Shown: positions 53,953 through 62,622 of the stretch, one piece after another | Numbering within the stretch: position 1 is the stretch's first letter | How the letters are laid out: each line of letters opens with the position of its first letter | DNA from: Oribacterium asaccharolyticum ACB7 | GTDB taxonomy: Bacteria; Bacillota; Clostridia; Lachnospirales; Lachnospiraceae | Direction of reading: 5' to 3' | Length of the DNA: 64,000 nt | Assembly (NCBI RefSeq): GCF_000238075.1 | Contig: NZ_JH414505.1 | Span: 341,345-405,344 of the forward strand | Translations under genes and position numbers: made by a program | Notes under the pieces: generated by a model | Told to the model about the DNA's origin: nothing | The model's database searches: none | What the model saw: only the letters and a program-made list of their open reading frames with translations

Positions 53953-55332
53953 CTATGCAAACAGACTTTCTAAAGAAATCAAAACCACATCCTCCCGAGA
54001 AATTGCTTCAAATCCGCTTTTGGAAAGGAAGCCGTAGCGATAGCAATGTAGACCGCATTCCTGCACCTGTGCTATCTCTTTTTCTATTTCTGCCTTGCTA
54101 AGAGGCTTATCTTGAAACTTTACTTCATAAAAAATATAGCCCTTAGGATCGTAAGTGACAATATCGAACTCTCCGTTTCGCCTTTCTTTCGGAATGTCGT
54201 AGTAGTACCTGCCTATTTTCTCAAAGGGTTCCTCCATAAGTCCTGCCCGATTCTGCCGAATTAAATATTGTTTTCCTATCGTCTCAAAACGCTTCGGTAC
54301 ATAGGCATTTTCAAAGTCATTCTGAATATATCGCTGATAGAAAATATCCGAATTCATCACATTTAACTGAGAGCTGTAGCGGAAAATATATCGATAATAA
54401 AACAAAGACATGGGATCACTGATATAATATCCTGATTTCTTTCGATTATTTTCATCATTAATAGGAGATGCCTTCTCAACAAGCTCCATACGAATCAACT
54501 TATCCAACACATCCACTAAGCTAGGACCACTGGAAACATGGGACTGAGACAGGATATCGTTAAAGCGAGAAAATCCCCTTGCCATAGCCTCAAAGACTTC
54601 ATTGGCATTCACAATTTTCGCAATTTCTGACTTAAGATACATCAGTACCTCATTTTCCAGTCTTGCACCGGGAGAAGCAATCAACTCTATAATATTCTCC
54701 TTTACAGACCTATCTTCCCGAATCAAACGATTATAATAGGGAATTCCGCCAAAAACGCTGTAAAGCCTCACCTTATCCTCATCGGAAAAATGGGGATAAA
54801 ACTGTGCTGAATCATAGTAATCCATGGGCTTCAACTTTAAAACCAAATCAAAACGGCCGAATAAGGGATTCTCTTTTTCTATCAGTTTCTGCATGGTATC
54901 CACAAAGGAACCGCACAAGGCCAATTTCAATTTACTCCGGTTTCGATACTTATCAATCAGTGCCTGCAAAACACTGTCCATGCCCTTCAACACATCACTA
55001 AGATAAGAATATTCATCTAAAATCAAAAGAATATTCTCCTCCATCGCCTTTTTAAAAAGAAAATCCAGCACTTCCTCCAGGCCGGAAAAGGAAATCTTCG
55101 GGTAGCCAAACTCTTCCGAAAGTAAAGTCGCCAGGCTGTCTACATTATTCATTTCCGAAGTCTGCTTACACTCGTAATAAATCCTTTTCCCCTCAAAGAA
55201 CTGCATGGAATGTTTCATCAGCTCGCTTTTTCCGATGCGCCTTCTTCCGTATAACAGAAGCACTTCCAAGCCGGGAGACTGGTATAAGCCTTTGATTTTC
55301 CGTACTTCTTCCTCTCTTCCAATAAATTTCAT
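53953..55332 (-). CDS. ATP-binding protein, archaeal-ATPase/DUF234 type (copy 2)
   Basis: 459 residues, equal in length to the protein at 32185-33564 and differing at about 14 positions by eye (for example VESL/VDSL, LKKATEEN/FKKAMEEN, YQYIF/YRYIF). Walker A, Walker B, the winged-helix-like region and the nuclease-like GEFDIVTYDPKGYIFYEVKF are all kept, so both copies look functional. The upstream dyad and downstream terminator are duplicated as well, making a ~1.5-kb mobile or gene-converted cassette. Here it lies between tlyA and gntR. Confidence 0.9.
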   Translation of the reverse strand: MKFIGREEEVRKIKGLYQSPGLEVLLLYGRRRIGKSELMKHSMQFFEGKRIYYECKQTSEMNNVDSLATLLSEEFGYPKISFSGLEEVLDFLFKKAMEENILLILDEYSYLSDVLKGMDSVLQALIDKYRNRSKLKLALCGSFVDTMQKLIEKENPLFGRFDLVLKLKPMDYYDSAQFYPHFSDEDKVRLYSVFGGIPYYNRLIREDRSVKENIIELIASPGARLENEVLMYLKSEIAKIVNANEVFEAMARGFSRFNDILSQSHVSSGPSLVDVLDKLIRMELVEKASPINDENNRKKSGYYISDPMSLFYYRYIFRYSSQLNVMNSDIFYQRYIQNDFENAYVPKRFETIGKQYLIRQNRAGLMEEPFEKIGRYYYDIPKERRNGEFDIVTYDPKGYIFYEVKFQDKPLSKAEIEKEIAQVQECGLHCYRYGFLSKSGFEAISREDVVLISLESLFA

Positions 55333-55335
55333 TTT

Positions 55336-55368
55336 ATTCGGTCACCTCCGATTCGGTTTCTTCCGAAT
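55336..55368 (-). promoter_or_regulatory. Competing hairpins over the ribosome site of ATPase copy 2
   Basis: Same arrangement as at 33568-33600: ATTCGG, then CCGAAT, GGAGGTGA, CCGAAT on the minus strand. A single base difference (TTACTT versus TTTCTT on the plus strand) lies in a loop, so all stems are kept. Confidence 0.55.
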
Positions 55369-55536
55369 AAAAATTATCATAGCTTTTCCAAGATGTAAAG
55401 TCTAAGAATAAAACAACTGAATAAAGAGTTTTCGGAAAAAAATTTTAATACTTCGTAATACGCAATGGAATGACCGCACGCTATATGAACGATACGTGTT
55501 AAGAATAAGAACTTCTTTATTCGGGATGTGCTGAAG

Positions 55537-56355
55537 CTACAGCGCCCTATGCGACTCCTCCGTAATGGCATGGATTTTCTCCTCCATTCCCTCCGGAAAG
55601 CTTCGGCTCTCTTCTCCTTCATAGCGAAGATAGGCCAAATATTCAATATTTCCCTCCGGTCCTTTAATCGGAGAGAAGCTAAGGCCTTCTATGGAAAATC
55701 CGATGCTTGCCGCAAATTCGAGAACCGTGCGAATCACTTCCTCATGTACCTTCGGATCCCGCACCACTCCCTTCTTCCCGACCTGCTCTCTTCCCGCTTC
55801 AAACTGCGGTTTAATCAGGCAGACCACCTCCGCAGGAAGACTTGCAAGTCTTTTCACCACCGAAAGCACGAGCTTTAAACTGATAAAGGACACATCTATA
55901 GAGAAAAAACTCGGTTTTTCCCCAAGATCCGTCTCTTCCACGAAACGAATATTGCACTTTTCCATGCAGTGTACTCGCTCGTCATTTCTAAGCTTCCAGT
56001 CCAACTGTCCGTGTCCGACATCCACGGCATAGACCTCCTTTGCCCCATTTTGCAGCATACAGTCCGTAAAGCCCCCTGTAGAAGCCCCGATATCCATACA
56101 AACCCGGTCTTTTAGCGCAATCGGGAAGCTCTTCAGTGCCTTTTCCAGCTTTAGACCCCCTCGGGAAACATAGGGAAGGGGATTTCCTTTGACTAAGATT
56201 TCCGCAGTAAGAGGAAAGGTCGTTCCTGCCTTGTCTTCCTTTTCCCCATTTACAAAAACAAGGCCCGCCATGATGGCACGCTTCGCCTTTTCTCTGCTGT
56301 CAAAATGTCCTCTCTCCACTAAAAGCACATCTAGGCGCTCTTTCTTCTCTCCCAT
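55537..56355 (-). CDS. tlyA: TlyA family rRNA methyltransferase
   Basis: 272 residues. An N-terminal S4 RNA-binding domain (ERLDVLLVERGHFDSREKAKRAIMAGLVFVNG) is followed by an FtsJ-like SAM domain (VCMDIGASTGGFTDCML, EVYAVDVGHGQLDWKLR, FFSIDVSFISLKLVLS, VCLIKPQFEAG). Homologues 2'-O-methylate cytidines in 16S and 23S rRNA. The start at 56355 has AAGGGA six bases upstream; a 49-residue upstream extension is rejected. In relatives tlyA follows dxs directly; here about 1.5 kb of other material intervenes. Confidence 0.94.
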   Translation of the reverse strand: MGEKKERLDVLLVERGHFDSREKAKRAIMAGLVFVNGEKEDKAGTTFPLTAEILVKGNPLPYVSRGGLKLEKALKSFPIALKDRVCMDIGASTGGFTDCMLQNGAKEVYAVDVGHGQLDWKLRNDERVHCMEKCNIRFVEETDLGEKPSFFSIDVSFISLKLVLSVVKRLASLPAEVVCLIKPQFEAGREQVGKKGVVRDPKVHEEVIRTVLEFAASIGFSIEGLSFSPIKGPEGNIEYLAYLRYEGEESRSFPEGMEEKIHAITEESHRAL

Positions 56356-56437
56356 TTGCTTCCCTTCTTTTAATTCCTGCCTTATCTTGTTATTACAATC
56401 TATGTTGAAAAGGACCTGTTTATTTTTCATTTCAATC

Positions 56438-56473
56438 AACGAGATATCGCACGCTTTACGAGCAATACTCGTT
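56438..56473. repeat. Palindromic element, relative of 7833-7912
   Basis: AACGAG and CTCGTT close a hairpin with inner GCT/AGC, sharing ACGAGA-TATC-GCACGCT and CGAGCAATA with the second hairpin at 7873-7912. Confidence 0.55.
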
Positions 56474-56528
56474 ATAAATAGCCAAAAGTACTCGAATTGC
56501 ACTATTCGAGCCTTTTAGGAAAAATGTT

Positions 56529-56747
56529 TTATGCTTGCGCCAGTTTTTTCTGTAAAAGCTTATCAATATCCTCAAATGCATTTTCCAATCGTTCTACATG
56601 ATAAATATCATATAAATCATAGATTAACTTTGTAATACCGCTCTGATCCCACATCTTTAAAATCTCACTGGCCTTCTCCTTCTTGTAATCCGCATACCGC
56701 TCAAGGAGATAAATAAAAAACTCAGCTTCTTTACTCATTTTCTTCAC
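56529..56747 (-). CDS. DUF3791-like small protein
   Basis: The frame opens at 56747 (MKKMSKEAEFF); the ATG at 56738 is equally possible. About 70 residues, with the pattern EAEFFIYLLERYADYKKEKASEILKMWDQSGITKLIYDLYDIYHVERLENAFEDIDKLL. This helical layout matches DUF3791, a family often found beside DUF3990 proteins. It overlaps the preceding small gene by 17 bp, so the three genes form one unit. Function is not established; an antitoxin or partner role is inferred. Confidence 0.65.
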   Translation of the reverse strand: MKKMSKEAEFFIYLLERYADYKKEKASEILKMWDQSGITKLIYDLYDIYHVERLENAFEDIDKLLQKKLAQA

Positions 56748-56985
56748 CTCGTATGTACTGCGAATTACGCGGATCTCCCGTAATCATCTCACTTTCCCAC
56801 ATTTCAAAAACAATCTGCGGGCTGAAGCTATAAACCTCTGTCAGTGGGTCCAAGAGCATTTGATATGTTTCTGAAAACAAAAAAGAGCGAATTGCTTTCA
56901 TATCTTCCATGCCATATTTCGCTTTTATCAAATAGATTACCTGCCGATCAAAAAAATCTCTTGTTCTGGCATTAACTTCGGTCAC
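56731..56985 (-). CDS. Small protein of the DUF3990/DUF3791 module, unknown family
   Basis: 84 residues (MTEVNARTRDFFDRQVIYLIKAK...). No motif I can name with certainty; it is mostly helical, and ends in an acidic tail. It overlaps the DUF3990 gene by 4 bp upstream and the DUF3791-like gene by 17 bp downstream, so all three are translationally coupled. That tight packing is the main evidence that it is real and works with them. Confidence 0.6.
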   Translation of the reverse strand: MTEVNARTRDFFDRQVIYLIKAKYGMEDMKAIRSFLFSETYQMLLDPLTEVYSFSPQIVFEMWESEMITGDPRNSQYIRGEENE

Positions 56986-57458
56986 CCCTTTTCACTCCCT
57001 TCAAAAGTCAAAAAACGAATCGCTTTTTCTGTCAAAAATGCATACTGGTCTGTCAGTTTTTGTGGCAACAATCGCTTCACGGCCTCTTCCTTATCATATT
57101 TTCCATCCATATAATCGTCAATAACCGGAAGTGTGGAGTCATTTGCCACAGGTCCAATCACTAAATCGTAAGAACTCACACGCTTTTCTTTTCTGTTCTG
57201 TACTACAAAATCCAACCATTCCGCATTTGCTGTTGGAAATTCCAAAATAGACAGTTTCGAGTAAAACTCATCCTCTAATTCATAGATATTTACTATACTA
57301 TCTCCTTCTCCCCTTCTTCTTGTGACAGCTTTCGCCCATTTCCTCGCCTGTTCTTTGCTGGAAGTCAGATAAAACCCTGCGCCAAAATCCAAAGCTCGAA
57401 GTTTAGTTAGTATTCGAGGTGTATTCACGATAACATTACTTCCATGAAAAAGTTTCAT
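56982..57458 (-). CDS. DUF3990 family protein (ADP-ribosyltransferase-like fold)
   Basis: 158 residues beginning MKLFHGSNVIVNTPRI, then DFGAGFYLTSSKEQARKWAKA and later VNIYELED and LVIGPVANDS. The H-G / G-x-G-FY-T-S / VVG-P pattern is that of DUF3990, thought to share the diphtheria-toxin-type ADP-ribosyltransferase fold. GGTGGTGGAG precedes the ATG at 57458; the 23 residues upstream in frame are not supported. With the two small downstream genes it forms a three-gene module that may be toxin-antitoxin-like; activity is inferred. Confidence 0.8.
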   Translation of the reverse strand: MKLFHGSNVIVNTPRILTKLRALDFGAGFYLTSSKEQARKWAKAVTRRRGEGDSIVNIYELEDEFYSKLSILEFPTANAEWLDFVVQNRKEKRVSSYDLVIGPVANDSTLPVIDDYMDGKYDKEEAVKRLLPQKLTDQYAFLTEKAIRFLTFEGSEKG

Positions 57459-57563
57459 CTCCACCACCTTTTTCAAATAGATATTTTTTAACCTCTTAAA
57501 CTCAGTATAGCATAGATATGAATGCACTGTTCAGATATCCTATTTTTCAGCATATTTATTTTA

Positions 57564-57847
57564 GGACTGTAGAAGCTACTTTTTCATGCAGTTGCAGGTC
57601 TAAATATGGGGCAATCTGAGCCCGTCAGTACTTGCTGAAAGCGAGTGTAAACGATGCTTGAAGCTTAGTACTGCAAGGACAGACTTTTCATCAGAAAAGT
57701 CTTCCTGTAACAGACCAACTTCCGAAGGAAGTTGCTTTGCGAAGCAAAGTGAGCAGTGAGTAACAAAACCACTGCTCAGTCGGGCGAGGTTAGCGGGAGC
57801 GTGCCCCAATTTCAGACCTGCAACTGCAGAAAGTATCCTTCTGTAGG
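57564..57847. repeat. Structured palindromic element, full copy B
   Basis: Outer arms GCAGTTGCAGGTCT and AGACCTGCAACTGC form a perfect 14-bp stem, extended outward by imperfect CTGTAGAAG/CTTCTGTAG pairing and inward by GGGGCA/TGCCCC. Inside, GCCCG pairs with CGGGC and encloses CAGTACTT...AGTACTG as in copy A. Copy B also has four extra hairpins: AGACTTTTC/GAAAAGTCT, AACTTC/GAAGTT, GCTTTGC/GCAAAG and GAGCAGTG/CACTGCTC. Core bases are shared with copy A while stem bases differ in compensating ways. It fills most of the gap between the DUF3990 module and dxs. Confidence 0.78.
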
Positions 57848-57856
57848 CATAATATT

Positions 57857-59732
57857 TTACTTGAAAAATCCCTTCTCCTCCAGCCCTTCTATAATGCTGT
57901 CCGAATCAATCTTTAGCATTTTCCTAAGGGTGGAAACATCGCCGTGCTCCACATAGGCGTCGGGGAGGGTGATATTTTCCACAGCTACCTCTTTGTGATG
58001 AGTCTCCATGTAGGAGAGTACCGCCTCACCAAAACCACCGGAGCGAACGCCCTCTTCCAATGTGAGAATCTTTCTATAGCCTTTTTCGGAAAGTTTATCC
58101 AGCATTTCCGTATCAATCGGCTTGGCAAATCGGGCATTCACGAGACTTAAGTTCACGCCTTTTTTTACCATTTTCTCCACAATATGCTCTCCGGTTGAAA
58201 CCATGGAGCCAAGCGCAAGGAGGGCTATTTTTCCTGTCTGCTCCTCAATTAATATCTCCGCCTTCCCATACTCTATCGGCTCCTGTTTTTCGGAAAAGCC
58301 TTGGTAGGCTGTCCCTCTCGGATAGCGAATCGCAATCGGCCCCTGAAACTGCAAGGCAAAATGCAGCATTTCCGTAAGCTCCCTCGCGTTTTTCGGCGCC
58401 ATAACCGTCATATTCGGAATACTTCTCAAGTAGGAAATATCGAAAATCCCCTGATGTGTTTCTCCGTCCGCCCCTACCAGGCCAGCTCTGTCAATCGCAA
58501 AGACAACCGGAAGCTTCTGCAAGCAGACATCATGCACGATTTGGTCGTAGGCTCTTTGCAGGAAACTCGAGTAAACTGCGAAAACCGGCTTTAAGCCTGC
58601 ACTCGCAAGCCCCGCTGCAGAGGTTACCGCATGGGCTTCGGCTATTCCCACATCAAAAAAACGCTTCGGAAAGGCCTTTTCGAACTTAGTAAGACCCGTT
58701 CCGTCCGGCATGGCCGCCGTAATAGCCACAATTTTCGAATCTTCCTTCCCCTCTTTAATCAGGCTTTCCGCAAAAATATCCGTGTAACTCTTCTTTCCGT
58801 TCTCCTGCTTACTTTTTCCCGTAGCAATGTCAAAGGGCCCGACGCCATGGAATACACTGGGATTTTGCTCCGCCGGAACATATCCCTTTCCTTTTTTCGT
58901 AACCACATGTACAAGGACTGCATGATCTATGCGTTTTGCCTCATGGATAACCTGCTCCAAAGCATGAAGATTATGCCCGTCCACCGGACCGAGATATGTT
59001 AGGCCCATATTTTCAAAAAGCATTCCGGGTACAAGAAGCTGTTTAATGGAGTTCTTCGTGTTTTTCAGACGCTCCACTATCCGATCTCCGACCACCGGAA
59101 TTTTTCCAAGGCTACTCGCCAGATTTTCCTTAAACCGCGTATAGCCCTTATGGGAACGGATGCCATTCAGATAAGTGGACATTCCGCCCACATTTTTCGC
59201 AATCGACATCTCATTATCATTTAAAATAATGATGAAATTCTTCTTCATCTTGGAGGCATTATTCAAGGCTTCATAGGCCATACCGCCGGTAAGCGCACCA
59301 TCTCCGATTACGGCAAGAACAGTATAGTCCTCTCCCAAAAGATCTCGCCCCTCCGCAATCCCGAGGGCTGCGGAAATGGAGGTCGAGCTGTGTCCTGTAT
59401 TAAAGCAGTCGTAGGGGCTCTCCTCCCGTTTCGGAAAACCGCTGATTCCCTTGAATTTTCGAAGGAGTGCAAAGTCATCCCGTCTTCCGGAAAGAATTTT
59501 ATGAGTATAGCACTGGTGCCCCACATCCCAGACGATTTTTGTCCTTCGGGAGATTCAGCGTATGAAATAAGGCAATGGTCAGCTCTACCACCCCTAGGTT
59601 CGAGGCAAGGTGTCCTCCATTGTCGGACATTTTTTCTATGATAAAGCGACGGACTTCCTTCGCTAAGATTTTTTGCTCTTTCAGGGACAGCTTTCGTACA
59701 TCCTCCGCCCCAGTGACATTCTCCAGTAACAT
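57857..59732 (-). pseudogene. dxs: 1-deoxy-D-xylulose-5-phosphate synthase, frameshifted
   Basis: Frame one (59732-59499) reads MLLENVTGAEDV...VELTIALFHTLNLPKDK and then diverges. Frame two (from 59524) resumes with GHQCYTHKILSGRRDDF and runs to 57857 with all Dxs features: the thiamine-pyrophosphate site GDGALTGGMAYEALNNA, ILNDNEMSIA, IDRAGLVGADGETHQG and the C-terminal transketolase domain. Removing one A from the A5 run at 59536-59540 (minus strand) restores DKIVWDVGHQCYTHK and a full-length enzyme of about 624 residues. The enzyme starts the MEP isoprenoid pathway, which makes true loss surprising. Sequencing error, recent mutation or slippage are all possible. Confidence 0.9.
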
Positions 59733-59827
59733 AAATAAACCCTTTTTATTGTTTTTTTCCTCTATTCGGTCTGCCTAAGACAGCCCGCGGAAGTTTCAAT
59801 CATTCTGAAAATAAGAACTTCATAACT

Positions 59828-60802
59828 TTATTTTTTCCTACTTGCAAGGAAAACCGCCAATTCCTTTAGGAAAAGATAGGCGTTATCTCCATCTGCACCG
59901 GCTTTATCTATCTCTGTCAAAAGTCCTCGATGCAAATTTTCTAAGGCAAAAATGGCCTTTTCTGTATACTCTTTTACCTTCTCTTCCGCCCTTTCTCTTC
60001 CGTAGAGGGAATAAGCCGTTGTCTTTCCTTCCTCCTTATCGGAATGTACCGGCTTTCCGAGTTCCTCCGTCGTAGAGATTTCGTCTAAAATATCATCCCG
60101 AATCTGAAAGGCGAGACCGAGGTTTTCCCCGTAAAGGGCAATCTCCTCCTGCACTTTTTCCTCTGCGCCGCCTAAAATAGCCCCCATAAGAAGAGATGCC
60201 CGAAGTAGTGCCGCCGTCTTCTTCTCCATAATAAAGAAGAGCTCCTCTTCGGAAAGAGGCTGTCCCTCTTTTTCAAGATCCACGACCTGTCCGCCCACCA
60301 TGCCGTCTATGCCGGACTCTCTCGAGAGCACAAGAAGTGCCGAAAGCACTCTTCCTTCATAGCGGGAAAGCAGAGGATTCTTTCTCCTTTCTTTCTGAAA
60401 AGTTTCCAAAACCGCCTGAAAAGCATAGAGCGAGAGGGCGTCTCCCGCAAGGATTCCCTGCGCCTCCGAAAAATGTGCCCAGGTGGAGTCCTGCCCTCTC
60501 CGCACGCGGTCATTGTCCATTGCAGGGAGATCATCATGACAAAGGGAAAAGCTGTGAATCATTTCGATGGCAGCCATAAAGGAATGTAAAATCGGAAGAA
60601 GCACTTCCTTCTCTTCCTCTTTGCAGCAGAGAAAAAATGCTTCCTCCACTAAAATCGGGCGAATCCTCTTTCCCGGTGCCATAAGGCTATAGTTCATCGC
60701 CTCTCTGCCGGTTCGGTCAAAGCCTTTTTCTTCCGCTAAGAATCTCTGTAAAATGGCTTCCACAGCTTCTTTCTTTTTCCCGAGTGCCTCTTTGATGCTC
60801 AT
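59828..60802 (-). CDS. ispA: Polyprenyl (geranyl/farnesyl) diphosphate synthase
   Basis: 324 residues with the first Asp-rich motif in SLCHDDLPAMDNDRVRRGQ, the second in AFQIRDDILDEIS, and GKRIRPIL near the N-terminus. It condenses IPP with allylic diphosphates, making short-chain prenyl diphosphates downstream of dxs. Length is a little above the usual ~295. The ATG overlaps the xseB stop as TAATG, so translation is coupled. The 95-bp gap to dxs holds no terminator. Confidence 0.95.
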   Translation of the reverse strand: MSIKEALGKKKEAVEAILQRFLAEEKGFDRTGREAMNYSLMAPGKRIRPILVEEAFFLCCKEEEKEVLLPILHSFMAAIEMIHSFSLCHDDLPAMDNDRVRRGQDSTWAHFSEAQGILAGDALSLYAFQAVLETFQKERRKNPLLSRYEGRVLSALLVLSRESGIDGMVGGQVVDLEKEGQPLSEEELFFIMEKKTAALLRASLLMGAILGGAEEKVQEEIALYGENLGLAFQIRDDILDEISTTEELGKPVHSDKEEGKTTAYSLYGRERAEEKVKEYTEKAIFALENLHRGLLTEIDKAGADGDNAYLFLKELAVFLASRKK

Positions 60803-61095
60803 TATTTTCCCTCTTCACCATCTAAGATACGAACTTGTTTTTCTATTCGGTCAATACTGGAATTCGCTTCCTTTAAAAGGGCCACCGCCTTTTCATAGAT
60901 TGCAAAGCTCTTTTCCAGACTTTCCTCGCCCTCCATCTTTTGCAAAAGGCCGTCCAAATCCGTAAAAATCTCGCTTAAATCCTTTTTCTTCTCCACTTTT
61001 TTTGCATTGTCTGCCTTATCCGCCTTTGTATCCGGAGTGAACACCACTTGCCCATCCTCCACTACTGCTTTCTTCTCTTCATTTCCCTCTATCAT
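60802..61095 (-). CDS. xseB: Exodeoxyribonuclease VII small subunit
   Basis: 97 residues. The C-terminal ~60 carry the XseB pattern LSEIFTDLDGLLQKMEGEESLEKSFAIYEKAVALLKEANSS, a helical hairpin that packs on XseA. The N-terminal ~37 residues are a Lys/Asp-rich extension longer than usual. It lies between xseA and ispA, the usual order, after a 114-bp gap with no recognisable signal. Confidence 0.92.
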   Translation of the reverse strand: MIEGNEEKKAVVEDGQVVFTPDTKADKADNAKKVEKKKDLSEIFTDLDGLLQKMEGEESLEKSFAIYEKAVALLKEANSSIDRIEKQVRILDGEEGK

Positions 61096-61209
61096 AGCCT
61101 AAGCTCTCCTCTTATTTGTTATTTTATTCCGTAGTAATTCTTAGTTTTTTGACCTATTTTTCTTATCTTCTACTAAAATCGGCTTTCGTAAATCCATGCA
61201 TCTTCATCT

Positions 61210-62619
61210 TTACCGAGACTTTTTATTGCTAATCTCTTCCACCCTGGCTTTTGCAGAGCCATCCGAGAAATGCAGTTCCAAAAGTTCACCCTTTTTGAGC
61301 TTTTCTGCGCTGCTTACCCTGCGTCCTTCCTCGTCTCGCACATAAGAGTAACCGTTCGAAAGAAGACGGAGGGGGGAAAGCGCATCAAACTGTTCCGAAA
61401 GAAGCTGCATTCGATGTCTGCTTTCTGCCAGCTTCTCCTCCATAAAGTGAGGAAAGTCCTGATAGCGGATAAGACTGTGCCTTGCCTTTAAGAGTTTTTC
61501 CTCCATAAGGTGCGGAAAGCTCTGATAGCGACTGAGGCGTGCCTTATCTTCACTGAGTCTCCGCTCCATAAGCTTTGCAAAATTGCCATAATCTTGCAAA
61601 TTTTCCTTGGCGCTCTGCAGGGCCTTCCTCATCTGATTTTGCAAGCGATTCTGTAAATCCAAGAGCCGATGCTGTTTTCCCTGTAAAATGGCTTTGGGGT
61701 GCAGAACAGAGAATTTCAACTCCTTCTCCTTCAGTCTTTGTCTAAGGAAAAGGATTTTCTTCTCGATTCGCTCGTGAAAGCTATAGGTATAGGAGCTTAA
61801 ATCATCTACGAACTGCATATAGTCAAAGACCGCAAGCTCTGCAGCGGCAGACGGTGTCGGCGCGCGTAAATCCGCGACAAAATCCGCAATAGTCGTGTCT
61901 GTCTCATGTCCGACTGCGGAAATAATGGGCGTCTCCGCATCAAAGATTGCCTTTGCTACCGCCTCTTCATTGAAGGCCCAAAGGTCTTCTATCGATCCGC
62001 CTCCTCGCCCTACAATGAGAGCGTCCAGACCAAGCTTATCCAGTCTCTCTATTCCCCGCACAATGGACGCCACCGCACCCTCTCCTTGCACAAGAGCCGG
62101 GAATAGCGTAATTTCCACAAAGGGATTTCTCCGTCTTGCAATCTGCACAATATCCCTCACCGCCGCGCCGGAGCTTGCCGTAACCACGCCGATGCGCCTT
62201 GCATACTTCGGAATAGGCTTCTTATACATGGGATCGAAGAGCCCCATTTCCATGAGCTCCTTCTTCAGCGCTTCAAAGCGAAGGTAGAGGTCACCCTGCC
62301 CCGCAAGCTGGAAGGAATCCGCATAAATCTGATAACTTCCCCCCGCTTCATACAAACCGATTCGCCCCGTAACCAGCACCTTCATACCATTTTCCAAACG
62401 AAAACCAAGCCCCGCCCTCTTTCCGGCAAACATGATGCCCGAAAGCTGCGAAGCTTGGTCCTTAAGCGTAAAATAAATATGTCCCGACGGGTGCATTTTC
62501 AAGTTGGAAATCTCTCCGGATACCGTAAGGTGAGAAAGAAAGAAATCCTCCTGCATCATTCGCGAAAGATAGCGATTGACCTGCGAGACCGTATATTCCT
62601 TCTTGGAAACTCTTTCCAT
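61210..62619 (-). CDS. xseA: Exodeoxyribonuclease VII large subunit
   Basis: 469 residues. An N-terminal OB fold (LTVSGEISNLKMHPSGHIYFTLKDQASQLSGIMF) is followed by the nuclease core with IGVVTASSGAAVRDIVQIARRRNPF, LIVGRGGGSIEDLWAFNEE and ISAVGHETDTTIADFVADLRAPTPSAAAELA. A long coiled coil with heptad-like, partly repetitive segments follows (LSRYQSFPHLMEEKLLKA, LIRYQDFPHFMEEKLAES), then a C-terminal domain. It degrades single-stranded DNA with XseB. It starts three bases after the nusB stop. Confidence 0.97.
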   Translation of the reverse strand: MERVSKKEYTVSQVNRYLSRMMQEDFFLSHLTVSGEISNLKMHPSGHIYFTLKDQASQLSGIMFAGKRAGLGFRLENGMKVLVTGRIGLYEAGGSYQIYADSFQLAGQGDLYLRFEALKKELMEMGLFDPMYKKPIPKYARRIGVVTASSGAAVRDIVQIARRRNPFVEITLFPALVQGEGAVASIVRGIERLDKLGLDALIVGRGGGSIEDLWAFNEEAVAKAIFDAETPIISAVGHETDTTIADFVADLRAPTPSAAAELAVFDYMQFVDDLSSYTYSFHERIEKKILFLRQRLKEKELKFSVLHPKAILQGKQHRLLDLQNRLQNQMRKALQSAKENLQDYGNFAKLMERRLSEDKARLSRYQSFPHLMEEKLLKARHSLIRYQDFPHFMEEKLAESRHRMQLLSEQFDALSPLRLLSNGYSYVRDEEGRRVSSAEKLKKGELLELHFSDGSAKARVEEISNKKSR

Positions 62620-62622
62620 AAA

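Noticed and set aside
57600..57809. Small minus-strand ORF inside copy B
   Set aside because: Its sequence follows from the paired stems of the structured element; no start signal or known domain.
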